DNA from: Thermoflexales bacterium | Lineage (GTDB): Bacteria; Chloroflexota; Anaerolineae; Fen-1058 | NCBI GenBank assembly: GCA_016931085.1 | Contig: JAFGFO010000416.1 | Location: forward strand, 1 to 42,815 | Length of the DNA stretch: 42,815 nucleotides | Direction of reading: 5' to 3' | Part shown: positions 15,001 through 23,579 of the stretch, piece after piece | How positions within the stretch are numbered: position 1 is the first letter of the stretch | How the letters are laid out: every line of letters begins with the position of its first letter | Made by a program: the position numbers and the translations under genes | Notes under the pieces: generated by a model | The model's database searches: none | The model's input: the letters and a program-made list of their open reading frames with translations, nothing else | Told to the model about the DNA's origin: nothing

Positions 15001-18000
15001 AAAAGTCCAGCGTGTAGGTGACGCCGGCGGCAAGGCCGCTAAAGATAAAGCGTCCATCCTCGCCGCTGCCGGCCCACTCCTGGTACGACCAATCGTCCGT
15101 GTGCAGCCGCAGGCTGGCGTGAGGCACCGGGCAGTCCCCCTCCGGGCAGGCGGCGCTAGAAGTAGACGGGAAGCGCAGCTCGCCCACAAAGTTGACGAGC
15201 GTCAGCGTGAGCACGGGGTAGGTGGTGACGCTCGCGCTGTACTGGCTGCCGGGCAGGACCTCGAACTCGTACACATTGGACGCGCCGTACACGTCCGGCG
15301 GATCGGCGGGCGGGTCGGCCCGGACAAAGTAACGGCCGGCCGGCATCCCCCCGAAGCGGAAGGGCTTTCCGCCGCCATCCCAGACCTGCGTATCGTCCCC
15401 GTCTTGGTAGCCGCCATCGTCCTTCCACAGGTTGACCCAGGTCGAGACGGGGTTTCCCAGCGGGTCCACCACCGTGCCTACCAGGCGCGGATAGGTAAGC
15501 CGTATATAGCCCAGATCAAGTGGCCGGGGTGTGCCGGTCGCCAGTCCAAACGCCTGGGGCAGCGCCTTGGCGTAGGTGAGCGCCGTGCTCCACAAGGGGT
15601 GTGCCACCACCTGGTAGCTGCCGGGCGGCAGCGCCAGGCTGAACTCGCCCGTCACGTTCGTCGTCGTCCACAGATTCACCGACCAATCCTCGTTGTGGAC
15701 GTTGACGTGGGCCGGGTGCGGCACGGGATTGCCCTGCCAATCGTAGGCCTGCGGCAGGGGATTGCCTTCCGGCGTCTCCACCACGCCCCGGACGTCGGGA
15801 TAGCGCAGGCTCAGCGTGAAAGCCATCGGGGCGCCGCCGATCTCGATCCATTCCTCCACCGAGTTAGCCAGGGTCCAAACGTCGGGCTCGACCGGCCAGG
15901 CCTGCACGTGGTAAAGGCCTGGCTCCAGCGTTCCGAATTGGGCCGGCAGACGGCCGGGGCTGCGCTGCTCATAGTTAGCGCCCGCATCGTTCCACACCAT
16001 GACGCGGGCGGGGACAGAGTTGCCTTGCGGATCTTGGACCCACACCTCGAGATTGACCGGCCCGCTGTAGGCCACGTCTGTGCTGGCATTATCGCTAGGG
16101 TCAACCTCGCCAGAGGGCGAGAGTACCTCGACCGTGTTGGTGTACCAGCGGTTCAGCAGCCCCGGCTCATCGAGGTTCACCTTGAAGCGCAAGTAACCAT
16201 TATCGGCCGGGTATAGCCGGCTGAACTGCCAGGCCGCCACGCCCCCGCCCTGGCTAAAGTCAAGCAGCCGGCTGTTGTCAAAGTCAAGCTCTCCCCAGCT
16301 ATCCCAAGTGGTGAACAGCGGCAGCGTGTCGGTGATCCAGACCTCGTCGACCGGCCGGTCGCCGACGTTCTTGAACGCGATCTCGTACCACAGTTGCCCG
16401 TCACCGCGCCACTCGTGCCGCTTGGTGACACGCAGGTTTGGCCCCGACGGGTGGAGCGTTTCCACCCATTCACCAACGTTATCGTCGTAGCTGTCCTCGT
16501 CAGCTTGGGGACTGATTTCAACACGGTTGAGCAGCGTGGCGGTGTCTGGGACACCGCTATCGATATCCAGCGCGATGTGAATGTCGCCATAGGTACCATT
16601 GTCCAGCCCGTCCAGCTCCCAGACCACGTAATCGGGCGTGACCTCGACCGGCTGCGGGACGCTCACCCCATCGCCAAAGTTCCAGAACTCTCGGAACGTG
16701 GCGCCGGCCGGCAGGCTGTCCGTGATGCGCAGCGTGCTCACCGGCACATTGCCATTGTTGCCGAAATGGATGTCATAGTGGATCTCGCCGCCGGGCACCA
16801 ACTGCCCCCAGTGCAATTGCTTGCTGACGTACAGGTTGGTGTGAGGGGGGCTTACCCAGACCGAATGGTACGCCGTGTTGCCTTTGTCCTCCAAGTCGCT
16901 AGGCGAGGCGATGGTCGCCGTGTTGACCAACTCTGTGCCTCCCTGGGCGTTTTCGTCTACGTGAACGCGCAGATACACCCTCTTGCACGTTCCGGACGGG
17001 ATCGAGGGGCGCGAGAGCACGAGTTGGGCCTCAGTCCGCGACTCCTCCACCCAGCCAGGATAATCGGCCCACCACCACGCCAACGTGGTGGAGAGCGGCA
17101 GCGTGTCGGTCAAAGTCAGGCCAGCGCTGGCGGTGTCGCCTTTGTTGCACACCTCGACAACCCACACAAAGTCAACACCAGGCGCCGGGTCGTCAGTCCA
17201 GGCCCACTTGTCCACGTTGAGGCGGGTAGCGTTGGCCCACACCTGGCCCGTCCAGCGGCTCTCTTTCTCCTCAGGCTCGCCCGAGTCACAACTGGATGTG
17301 GCGATTTGGACCGTGTTGGTGACGGTCTCGCCTTCCGGCGCGGTGAGCTCGACAAAGGCCAGGAAACTACCACTGCTGTTGGGGGGCAGGCTGCCCAGTT
17401 GCCAGGTGGCCGTGCCGCCCGAGACGGCCGGCGCAAGGCCCAACGTATCGACCAGGTAGGCCATGCCCTCCAAGGTGGCGCTGATCACCACATCTTGGGC
17501 CACGGCATCGCCGTTATTCCAATACACAATGTTGAAGGCCATGTTGCCACCCTGACCGGCGCTGCCTTCGGCCCAGGCGTCGACGCGCAGGCGGGGCGCC
17601 GGCTCCCAGAAGGCGTTAATCACGCTGTTGCCATTCGGCTCATAGTAGTACACGCCGATATCCATCCCAGGTTCCACGTCCCACTCGGTGAGCGGGTCCC
17701 ACTGGCATGTGTAAGAGTCGACGCCATTAGGCACGACGCTCGCATACTTCATCGGCGGTCCCTCCGGCTGGCCCCAGATCGGTGAACCCCAAGCGTGGCA
17801 CTCGATGGGGAGCGCCTGGGTAAACCACGGCGCAGAGATTGTGCCGCTGATCGTGTCAGCCGCGGCGTCCACGCGCCCGCCGACGTCACCCAGGTGCACC
17901 TCGGTCGTCTGGCCGTTGTCCACCAGACCAAAGACCCAATCGCCGGGCGCGATGTCGGGCCGCTGGGGCTGCCACATCCCGTTATCGCTTGTCCACCGGT

Positions 18001-21000
18001 CGCCCGGCGTGTTGACGGTCACCGTCGCCTTGACCGTGGCGCCGTCGCTTTCGGTGACGGTAATCCAGACGGTATGGCCGGCCTCGTAGCGGCCGCCCAC
18101 CCAGTCGTGGCCATAGTTGACCTCCACGAGCAAATCCGGCGCCTGGAAGGGCCGGTGGAAGATCACGTTGGCATAGTTCACCCACGTGCCGTAGCGCACG
18201 TAACCGCGCGCCCCACGTGGTAGATCGTCGTAGGCGACCGTGAAGCTGCCATCACCTTCGGTCACGAGCTCGCGGTAGCCACCCGGCCAGTAGGCGTGGA
18301 TCTCGACCGTCTGGTTGGCACAGCCGCCAACCTGCCCGGAAACCGTCTTGGCCTGCGAGTCAGCCTCGGCCGTGAAGGGATCGGGCACTTGAAAGATGAC
18401 CGGCATAACGCCCTTGCCGGCGGTCACAGTGAGCACGTCGCCGGGGTAAACCGGCCCGACGTTATCGACACTCCAAAAGCCATCATTGGCCGGGTCGGCC
18501 CAGGCGCTAAGCTGCGTGTAGGGAGTGGTCACAGTGACGACGACATCAGGTATGGCCGCGCCCCACATGCTGCTGGCCTGGCCGAGCGGGTTCATCCACA
18601 GCTCGGCGCGGTCCACCTCGCCACCGCTAAAAGCGGTGTCCGTGAAGGCGTTGTCGGCCGGGTCGATGTCGCCCGGCGGGGTGAGTATCTCGACCGTGTT
18701 GGTGTACCAACGCACGCGCGCGCCGGGCGCGTCCAGGTTGGCTTCGAACGACATCCAGCCCTGGTCGCCCGGATTCAGGGACGACAACTGCCAAGCCAAT
18801 ACCTGGGCACCCAACGAAGTGCTCACCACGCGCGCCTCGTCAAACTCCAGAGTCCAATTGTTATTCCAAGCCGTGCCAGCGGGCAAGGTATCGGTGATCC
18901 ACACATCGTTAATAGCCTGGTTGCCCGGGTTCTCAAAGTGGATCCGGTAGCCGATTTGCCCATCGTTGTTCCACCAATGTTCCTTGCTCACGCGCAGGTT
19001 GGGGCCAGGTGGATTGAGCGCGAGCGAGAAGCAAGTGTTGTTGTTGGCCGGCTGGTCGTCGATGCCACCGGCGCCCACACCAAGCACAGCGCAGTTGGTG
19101 ACAAAGTCGCCGGCACCCAGCGTATCGCTGATGGCCGCCTGCATGTGGAACCAACGCGCCCCTCCCACCGGCATATCGCCCAACTCCCAAGCCACCACTT
19201 GCCCAAGCTGATTCGGCTCGGGCAGCGCTGTGTCTTCACCCGGCTGATTACCACCCCAGAAGGCATGTTGGTAAGCCAGGCCAGCGGGCAAGGTATCGGT
19301 GATCCACACCTGCGCCGGCACGTTGCCGCTATTCTCATAGTAGAAAGAGTATTCGATCCAGCCCCCCGGCACCGGCATGGCGGCGGACACGCTCTTTTCC
19401 AATCGCAAATCGAGGCGCGGCGAGCCAACACGCGCATCGCTGTGAACGGACTGGTCGTTGCCGGCATAGACATCGCCCGAGGTTGCGATGGTGACAACGT
19501 TTTCCAAGCGGCTGCCTACCTGCGCGGCAGGATCAAGCTGCAGGGTCAGCTCCAAATCCTCGCAGCGATCACCCGGCAGGCTAAGCGCGTAGAGCACCAA
19601 CTGCCCGCCGCTCGCGTCGCTCTCACTCCAGAAAGGTCCACCCGAGCGTATACGCCACTCTAGCAACGTGGTCGAGACGGGCAGCGTGTCGGTCAGCCAG
19701 ACCGGGCCAGCCGCTGCGCCGCGATGGTTGCACCAGCGAACGACGTAGCGGAACTCGTTGCCCGGCGCCGGGTCGCCTGGCTCGACCCACGTGTCGTCCA
19801 CGCCAAGCTCCACCTCGTCGTCCCACACGTCAACCGCGTCGCTGCACTGCGCGTTATCACTTGGGTCATCGCCCAACACGGTGTTGGTGATCGACACGCA
19901 GTTGGCCGTGATCACACCGCTGCCGGTGATCGCCCCGGCCGGCACGTCGATCGCCACCATAAAGATACCCTCGGCGCCGGGCGCCAGGCTGCCCAATTCC
20001 CATGTGACGATCTGGCCAGCCTGGACTATGGGCAGATCACTGGTGTCGCCGGCATAGCTCGTGCCGGACGGCAGCTTGTCCACAATGCGCGCGCTTTCGG
20101 CCGTGCCCGGGCCGTTATTGCGGTAATAGACGCCGTAGGCGTACACGCCGCCCGGCCGGGCGTGCCCGCCCGTGCTCCAGGTGTAGATTTCCAGCTCCGG
20201 CGCCTGCACCCAGGCTGCCAGCCGGTATGGCCCGTTGGTGACAATGTTCTCCGGCCTGGTCCACTCCTCGCCGTGGGCCTCGATGGCCCAGTGGGGCTGG
20301 GGTCGCGCGAACCACAGCCCGGCGATGGCCGGGAAGTAGGCCGCCGGGGTATTCAGCACGAAGCGGACGTGAGTATCATCCAGTGCATGCACGCCGACCA
20401 GGCCCGCGTCGCCGAGCCGCCCCTCGCGATAGTCCTGCGCGTTTTCAATGACGTCGAGCAGGCTCGCCCACGGCGAGTTGGCAGCCGGGTCGAGCGCGCG
20501 CAATACGCCGTACTCGACGTCGTGAGCCGTCACGGTGACGCCATCGGTCCAGAAGGCATCGCCACGCAAGGTAAAGGTATAGGCTCGCCCATCGGGCGAG
20601 GTCTCCCAACTGGTGGCCAATTCCGGCACGACATTGCCGGCCGCGTCGAAATCGGTCAGGCCCAGGAAAAGCTGCTCGACGGTGTTGATCGAAGCCGTGT
20701 CCTCCGCGCGGGCCGGGTCGAGCGTGGCCGGCTCGCCCCCGGCGACCCCGATCGGGCGCAGCGTGGGCGTCAGGACCCACTCGTCGAGGTGCTGCGCGCC
20801 GTAAGGGCGATAGGTGCGGGCCAGGTCCGGGCGGGACAGGCTGTGGTTGGCATAGTAGTACAGAGGCGCGATCGCCGTGTCGGTCATCACCAGGTAGGCT
20901 TCGGCCTGCTCGTAAAGCTCCAACCGTGTGGCCGGGTCGCTCTCGGACGCGGCGGCCTGCACCCGATCGATATAATCCTGGTTGCCGTAGCGGGTGCGGC

Positions 21001-21871
21001 TGTTGCCGGCGACGACGACGTCGTGATGCCAGTTGTGGGCGTCGGGGTAGTCGGCGCACCAACCCAAGCGGAAAATGCCTGGGCGCTGCTCGGGCGAGCC
21101 GCTGTCCAGCAAGTCGAGGTAAGCACGCCACTCCATGCTCTGCAAGGTGACGCTGATTCCAAGCGTCTCGGAGAACATCCGCTGCAGCGATTCGGCCACC
21201 GCCTGGTGACCGGGAGCGGTGTTGTAAGCCAGCGTGATAGGTGTCGTGGTGTAGCCGGCTTCGGCCAGCAGCCTCTGGGCCAGGGTGGGCGAGTAGGGGT
21301 GGCCGATGCCGGCGGCGTAGCCGTCCACATAGCCAAAGGTGCCCGGCGGCGCCAGGGTCAGCGCCGGCTGCGGGTCGCCGCCGGCCGTCTCGTCGACGAG
21401 CCGTTGGCGGTCGATGGCGGCGGAAAAGGCCGCCCGCACGCGCGGGTCGTCAAAAGGCGGCACGTCGGTGGAAAAGCCGTAATAGTAAGTGCACTGCTGG
21501 GGATAGATGTGGAACTGCGGGTTGTAGGTGGAGCTGGCCTTGATATCGGGCCAGGCCGACTCGGGCGGATCGATGCTGTCCAATTCGCCGGCCTGGTAGC
21601 GGGCCCAGGCTTCGTCGGCGCCGATAAAGAGGCTGGTCACCTCGGTGATGGCCACGCCGGCCGCGCCGTAATAGCTGGCGTTCTTTTCCAGCCGGATGTG
21701 CGGCTCGACGAAAGCGGCCGGCTGTTGGGGTGCGAGCTGATCATCGCCGCCCCAGCCGGCGGCCGGCCAGGCCCCCACCAGGCTCCAGGCCAGGCCCAGG
21801 GCCGAACCCAGCCCCAGCAGCAGGGCAAAGACGATCTTGATCACGGCGTCCAAACGAGTCGCGCGTTTCAT
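12077..21871 (-). CDS. Giant surface protein: permuted substrate-binding domain, DUF11 and CarboxypepD-reg-like repeats
   Basis: The product is 3264 residues. Signal/anchor segment: residues 12-38. Residues 57-368 match the C-terminal half of an oligopeptide-type solute-binding protein (IRLEKNASYYGA, DPRVRAAFSAAIDR, LLAEAGY). Residues 369-554 match its N-terminal half (GEPATLDPARAEDTAS, LRGDAFWTDGVTVTAHDV, NGPYRLAAW). The halves are thus in reversed order. About 573-1940 hold seven or eight DUF11-type beta domains (ITDTLPAG... signatures), with other beta-rich segments between. About 1940-2950 hold roughly ten carboxypeptidase-regulatory-like domains. A PKD-like domain lies near 3155-3255 and the tail is YSVFLPVVVKNL. 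GGAGG 8 nt before ATG 21871 fixes the start. The protein is presumably exported and cell-surface; no ABC permease is adjacent, so uptake is unlikely to be its role. Confidence 0.88.
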   Translation of the reverse strand: MKRATRLDAVIKIVFALLLGLGSALGLAWSLVGAWPAAGWGGDDQLAPQQPAAFVEPHIRLEKNASYYGAAGVAITEVTSLFIGADEAWARYQAGELDSIDPPESAWPDIKASSTYNPQFHIYPQQCTYYYGFSTDVPPFDDPRVRAAFSAAIDRQRLVDETAGGDPQPALTLAPPGTFGYVDGYAAGIGHPYSPTLAQRLLAEAGYTTTPITLAYNTAPGHQAVAESLQRMFSETLGISVTLQSMEWRAYLDLLDSGSPEQRPGIFRLGWCADYPDAHNWHHDVVVAGNSRTRYGNQDYIDRVQAAASESDPATRLELYEQAEAYLVMTDTAIAPLYYYANHSLSRPDLARTYRPYGAQHLDEWVLTPTLRPIGVAGGEPATLDPARAEDTASINTVEQLFLGLTDFDAAGNVVPELATSWETSPDGRAYTFTLRGDAFWTDGVTVTAHDVEYGVLRALDPAANSPWASLLDVIENAQDYREGRLGDAGLVGVHALDDTHVRFVLNTPAAYFPAIAGLWFARPQPHWAIEAHGEEWTRPENIVTNGPYRLAAWVQAPELEIYTWSTGGHARPGGVYAYGVYYRNNGPGTAESARIVDKLPSGTSYAGDTSDLPIVQAGQIVTWELGSLAPGAEGIFMVAIDVPAGAITGSGVITANCVSITNTVLGDDPSDNAQCSDAVDVWDDEVELGVDDTWVEPGDPAPGNEFRYVVRWCNHRGAAAGPVWLTDTLPVSTTLLEWRIRSGGPFWSESDASGGQLVLYALSLPGDRCEDLELTLQLDPAAQVGSRLENVVTIATSGDVYAGNDQSVHSDARVGSPRLDLRLEKSVSAAMPVPGGWIEYSFYYENSGNVPAQVWITDTLPAGLAYQHAFWGGNQPGEDTALPEPNQLGQVVAWELGDMPVGGARWFHMQAAISDTLGAGDFVTNCAVLGVGAGGIDDQPANNNTCFSLALNPPGPNLRVSKEHWWNNDGQIGYRIHFENPGNQAINDVWITDTLPAGTAWNNNWTLEFDEARVVSTSLGAQVLAWQLSSLNPGDQGWMSFEANLDAPGARVRWYTNTVEILTPPGDIDPADNAFTDTAFSGGEVDRAELWMNPLGQASSMWGAAIPDVVVTVTTPYTQLSAWADPANDGFWSVDNVGPVYPGDVLTVTAGKGVMPVIFQVPDPFTAEADSQAKTVSGQVGGCANQTVEIHAYWPGGYRELVTEGDGSFTVAYDDLPRGARGYVRYGTWVNYANVIFHRPFQAPDLLVEVNYGHDWVGGRYEAGHTVWITVTESDGATVKATVTVNTPGDRWTSDNGMWQPQRPDIAPGDWVFGLVDNGQTTEVHLGDVGGRVDAAADTISGTISAPWFTQALPIECHAWGSPIWGQPEGPPMKYASVVPNGVDSYTCQWDPLTEWDVEPGMDIGVYYYEPNGNSVINAFWEPAPRLRVDAWAEGSAGQGGNMAFNIVYWNNGDAVAQDVVISATLEGMAYLVDTLGLAPAVSGGTATWQLGSLPPNSSGSFLAFVELTAPEGETVTNTVQIATSSCDSGEPEEKESRWTGQVWANATRLNVDKWAWTDDPAPGVDFVWVVEVCNKGDTASAGLTLTDTLPLSTTLAWWWADYPGWVEESRTEAQLVLSRPSIPSGTCKRVYLRVHVDENAQGGTELVNTATIASPSDLEDKGNTAYHSVWVSPPHTNLYVSKQLHWGQLVPGGEIHYDIHFGNNGNVPVSTLRITDSLPAGATFREFWNFGDGVSVPQPVEVTPDYVVWELDGLDNGTYGDIHIALDIDSGVPDTATLLNRVEISPQADEDSYDDNVGEWVETLHPSGPNLRVTKRHEWRGDGQLWYEIAFKNVGDRPVDEVWITDTLPLFTTWDSWGELDFDNSRLLDFSQGGGVAAWQFSRLYPADNGYLRFKVNLDEPGLLNRWYTNTVEVLSPSGEVDPSDNASTDVAYSGPVNLEVWVQDPQGNSVPARVMVWNDAGANYEQRSPGRLPAQFGTLEPGLYHVQAWPVEPDVWTLANSVEEWIEIGGAPMAFTLSLRYPDVRGVVETPEGNPLPQAYDWQGNPVPHPAHVNVHNEDWSVNLWTTTNVTGEFSLALPPGSYQVVAHPLWSTALTYAKALPQAFGLATGTPRPLDLGYIRLTYPRLVGTVVDPLGNPVSTWVNLWKDDGGYQDGDDTQVWDGGGKPFRFGGMPAGRYFVRADPPADPPDVYGASNVYEFEVLPGSQYSASVTTYPVLTLTLVNFVGELRFPSTSSAACPEGDCPVPHASLRLHTDDWSYQEWAGSGEDGRFIFSGLAAGVTYTLDFFLPDELRADWDPPALDTFNLASAEDRLARLYRLQAVSTAKRVVGQVKYGDGTPVGDADGDGKGDALVYAYQEGSGIRRQSGTATDGRFDFYLRGGRWRLGVEPAQPEVNWYFDPAWEQWIEFAPDEAIEMYDVTLSVARADFYRVSGTVSDPVGSPPPAGSARIELCTETGRCFGAPVAEDGGFELRVPPGLYHAWVWVEPASSLLPPLDNGFAVAVEGDTSLAVRLRAQAERTAGLQGRVIVTPTGQGLAGVEIQAWTDEGDRAGAQTDANGGYAVNLIPGYWRARPVLTPQQQDSYVVLPPEQREGLVRAGETISNVSFYVRRLDAAIYGWVVDEAGQPLSEVEAVVFAERCVDGECQVIREAKVQGGAFTLKVVGGYTYTVGVWLPAGGYIPGPTVPAQVYAGVGQTVADVRLPLLKAGTRIWGELRDGDSGAIVTVEASVYANSPAGLGVEDALWPGKDPYAYNLYVPTPQTEPVTWTLGLWVNPATGYIPDPAHPSYPVVVEPGRETIWQPMTVKKLDTVIRGRVWISATRPARQVWVYARGAAGTEGAGLYFEAQTDASGVYTMPVLPGVYLLSAHLPPGLADTHLPPEPRQWRAVGDNPIDLWFRPKPAAMSLSGALSVSPTASLPAGTSLTVYGWAEDGSRAEVSGTLGGGYRMAVVSGTTWHLWAAYEDPANDAYYTAREVAVEVGDSPLTGVDLLLERRGELPDAICQSVDPARFTRVSLPPQGTLPEPLIEIQAGTFSETVQVCATPLVAVPDGQRLVGFAYEMEARDSAGRLIKANFNKKVRLIFYLDEEAVPEGLDVATLQPAFYSAARGAWVALDDVFVDAEDLFVTGKTNHFSRLGMMSPPAAGQAGPAYELSRVDLSGPLEGAAGVTYTFTATAVYTPGTLVPPLPVTYTWYAAGKLPASHPSSGSVTDTVSLSWAEPGAKLITVTAASGGKIVTGTHTITIAGGGYSVFLPVVVKNL

Positions 21872-22000
21872 ACTGTTTCCTCCCCTGGCGAATTGCCAGA
21901 ACAACACCTCAGATGGCCAATAAGAAGATTAATCGGGAACGTCTGGAGATGATGACTTGTACTATACCTCACCATGGCCAGACCACGAGAACGCATATCT

Positions 22001-22028
22001 ATTATATCACACTTGTCAAGGGCGACAA
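22001..22028 (-). promoter_or_regulatory. Candidate promoter of the giant surface gene
   Basis: On the minus strand TTGTCG (22028-22023), 16 nt, and TATAAT (22006-22001). The leader to ATG 21871 would be about 120 nt. The 302 nt between the giant gene and htrA otherwise hold only the htrA terminator and no reading frame I can support. A TTGACA overlaps the spacer but is too close to the -10 to serve it. Confidence 0.5.
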
Positions 22029-22121
22029 AGCCAAGCCAACGGTTTGCGCCACCTGAAAGTAGCGCACTACTCCAACACCTTCTGCACCCCCTACTTCCGG
22101 CGGAGATAGCGGAAAACAAAA

Positions 22122-22152
22122 CCCCAGGCCCACCTTACAGGTGGGCCTGGGG
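22122..22152 (-). terminator. Intrinsic terminator of the HtrA-type gene
   Basis: Arms 22122-22135 (CCCCAGGCCCACCT) and 22139-22152 are a perfect 14-bp stem with a 3-nt loop. Read on the minus strand, TTTTGTTTT follows directly. It lies 22 nt past the htrA stop codon. Confidence 0.88.
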
Positions 22153-22173
22153 CACTTTAACCAGCAGTTGATT

Positions 22174-23349
22174 CTAGCGCGCCTGGCTGCCCAGGGTGAG
22201 CTCGGCCGTCTGCGTGCGGCCATCGCGCCAGAAAGTCAGCGTGACTCGCTCGCCGGCGCGGTGGCGGTTGAGGGCGTTGATGTACGACAGCTCCGCGCTG
22301 ATCTGGGCGTCGCCGATGGCGGTGATGATATCGCCGGGCCGCAGCCCGCCCTGGGCCGCCGGAGCGCCCCGCTCGATGTCCGCCACGTACACGCCCCACT
22401 CCATCGGCAGCCCGTTGGCGCCGGCGATCTCAGGCGTGATCATCTGGTAGCGGATGCCCAGGTAGGGCCTGTCCACGTAGCCCTTGGCGATGATCTGCGC
22501 GCTGAGATCGCTCACCACCACCGAGGGAACGGCAAAGCCCAGCCCCTCGGCCACGTCGCCGGAGCTTTGGTCGCTCCGCACGATGGCGGTGTTGATGCCC
22601 ACCACCTGGCCCAACACGTTGACCAGGGGGCCGCCCGAGTTGCCGTGGTTGATGGCGGCGTCGGTCTGGATCATGCCCTCCAGCGCATAGCCCTGGCCGG
22701 TGTCCAACTGGCGATCCATCGCGCTGACCACGCCCACGGTCACGGTGTTCTTAAAGTCGCCCAGGGCGCTGCCGATGGCGATCACCGTCTCGCCGATTTT
22801 CAGCGCGCTCGAATCGCCGAATTCGGCCACGGCCGGCACGCGGCCCTCGACCTTGATCACGGCCGTGTCGGCGTAGGGATCGGCCCCGACGAGGTGCGCG
22901 GCGGCCTTGCTGCCGTCGGCATACACCACCTCCAAGGTCTCGGCGTTCTCGACCACGTGGTTGTTGGTGACGATGTAGCCCTCGGCCGAGATGATCACGC
23001 CCGAGCCGGACGACTTGGGCTGGATGAGCTGGATGCCCCAGAAGGTGCGGATGCGCTGCGCCTGCTGAGTATTGAGCACCGTCACCACCGCCGGCTGCAC
23101 GCGCGACACGGCATCCACCACCGCCGACGAGGTGTCCAGCCGCAGCGGGGACACCTGCGGCGTGCTGGCGACGACGGGCGCGGGCGCAGACACAGACACG
23201 GGCGGGGCCGCCGGCTGGGAGCTCAGCAGGCCGTAGGCTACCGCCCCGCCGGCGGCTGCCCCGCCCAAGCTTCCTACACACAAGCCCAGCACCGCAAGCA
23301 GCGCTACCATTCCACACGTTACACGATTGCGTTGTTCCGTTTCGTCCAT
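22174..23349 (-). CDS. HtrA/DegP-type trypsin-like serine protease with PDZ domain
   Basis: The product is 391 residues. One N-terminal hydrophobic segment (about 12-43) acts as a signal anchor, then a Pro/Ala-rich linker leads to a trypsin-fold domain (about 75-275). The catalytic triad is His131 (TNNHVV), Asp161 (YADTAVIK) and Ser238 (GNSGGPL). One PDZ domain occupies about 285-385. Such proteins degrade or refold damaged exported proteins at the outer face of the membrane. AAGGAGGT stands just before ATG 23349, and TTGACT-17-TATACT upstream is a good promoter. The gene is divergent from the esterase gene and ends at a strong terminator. Confidence 0.95.
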   Translation of the reverse strand: MDETEQRNRVTCGMVALLAVLGLCVGSLGGAAAGGAVAYGLLSSQPAAPPVSVSAPAPVVASTPQVSPLRLDTSSAVVDAVSRVQPAVVTVLNTQQAQRIRTFWGIQLIQPKSSGSGVIISAEGYIVTNNHVVENAETLEVVYADGSKAAAHLVGADPYADTAVIKVEGRVPAVAEFGDSSALKIGETVIAIGSALGDFKNTVTVGVVSAMDRQLDTGQGYALEGMIQTDAAINHGNSGGPLVNVLGQVVGINTAIVRSDQSSGDVAEGLGFAVPSVVVSDLSAQIIAKGYVDRPYLGIRYQMITPEIAGANGLPMEWGVYVADIERGAPAAQGGLRPGDIITAIGDAQISAELSYINALNRHRAGERVTLTFWRDGRTQTAELTLGSQAR

Positions 23350-23383
23350 GTGACCTCCTTGAAAAATAGGAACATCGCACGAA

Positions 23384-23412
23384 AGTATAAATTAAAGCAG
23401 AGCACAAGTCAA
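23384..23412 (-). promoter_or_regulatory. Promoter of the HtrA-type gene
   Basis: On the minus strand TTGACT (23412-23407), 17 nt, and TATACT (23389-23384). The start would fall near 23377, giving a leader of about 27 nt that contains the ribosome site. Confidence 0.7.
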
Positions 23413-23420
23413 GTAAAAGC

Positions 23421-23454
23421 AGACCCTAAAGGTTTAGGAAAACCTTTAGGGTCT
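23421..23454. repeat. Perfect palindrome between divergent promoters
   Basis: AGACCCTAAAGGTTT (23421-23435) pairs perfectly with 23440-23454 around a 4-nt loop. It lies between the divergent htrA and esterase promoters, so it does not end either gene. It begins AGAC and ends GTCT like the palindromes at 4-36 and 25773-25806 but has different inner arms; a fragment of it (AGACCCTAAG) recurs near 24558. It could be an operator or another member of the palindrome group. Confidence 0.8.
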
Positions 23455-23479
23455 TGATTAGGTACCCACATCCACTTCA

Positions 23480-23488
23480 TGGTATAAT
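23480..23488 (+). promoter_or_regulatory. Extended -10 promoter of the esterase gene
   Basis: TGGTATAAT is an extended -10 (TGn at 23480-23482, TATAAT 23483-23488); no good -35 is present, as is common for extended -10 promoters. The leader of about 85 nt contains ~10-nt periodic repeats of the ATCCGTGT/ATCTGTGT type (23525-23560). Confidence 0.55.
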
Positions 23489-23579
23489 GTGACCGTTAAA
23501 AAGATGGGGATCCGTTGTCAGTCCATTTATCCGTGTTCATCTGTGTAAATCCGTGTACTCAAATCAGGAGGAAAATTAA

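Noticed and set aside
21868..22119. 83-codon minus-strand frame upstream of the giant gene
   Set aside because: It overlaps the promoter and leader of the giant gene, has an unusual Cys/Arg-rich composition and no ribosome site.
23421..23454. Perfect hairpin read as a terminator
   Set aside because: It lies upstream of both divergent genes and has no T-run on either side, so it cannot end them; kept as a palindrome.
22141..23457. 438-codon plus-strand frame antisense to the HtrA-type gene
   Set aside because: His/Gly/Arg-rich shadow; the minus-strand frame has an intact catalytic triad, promoter and terminator.
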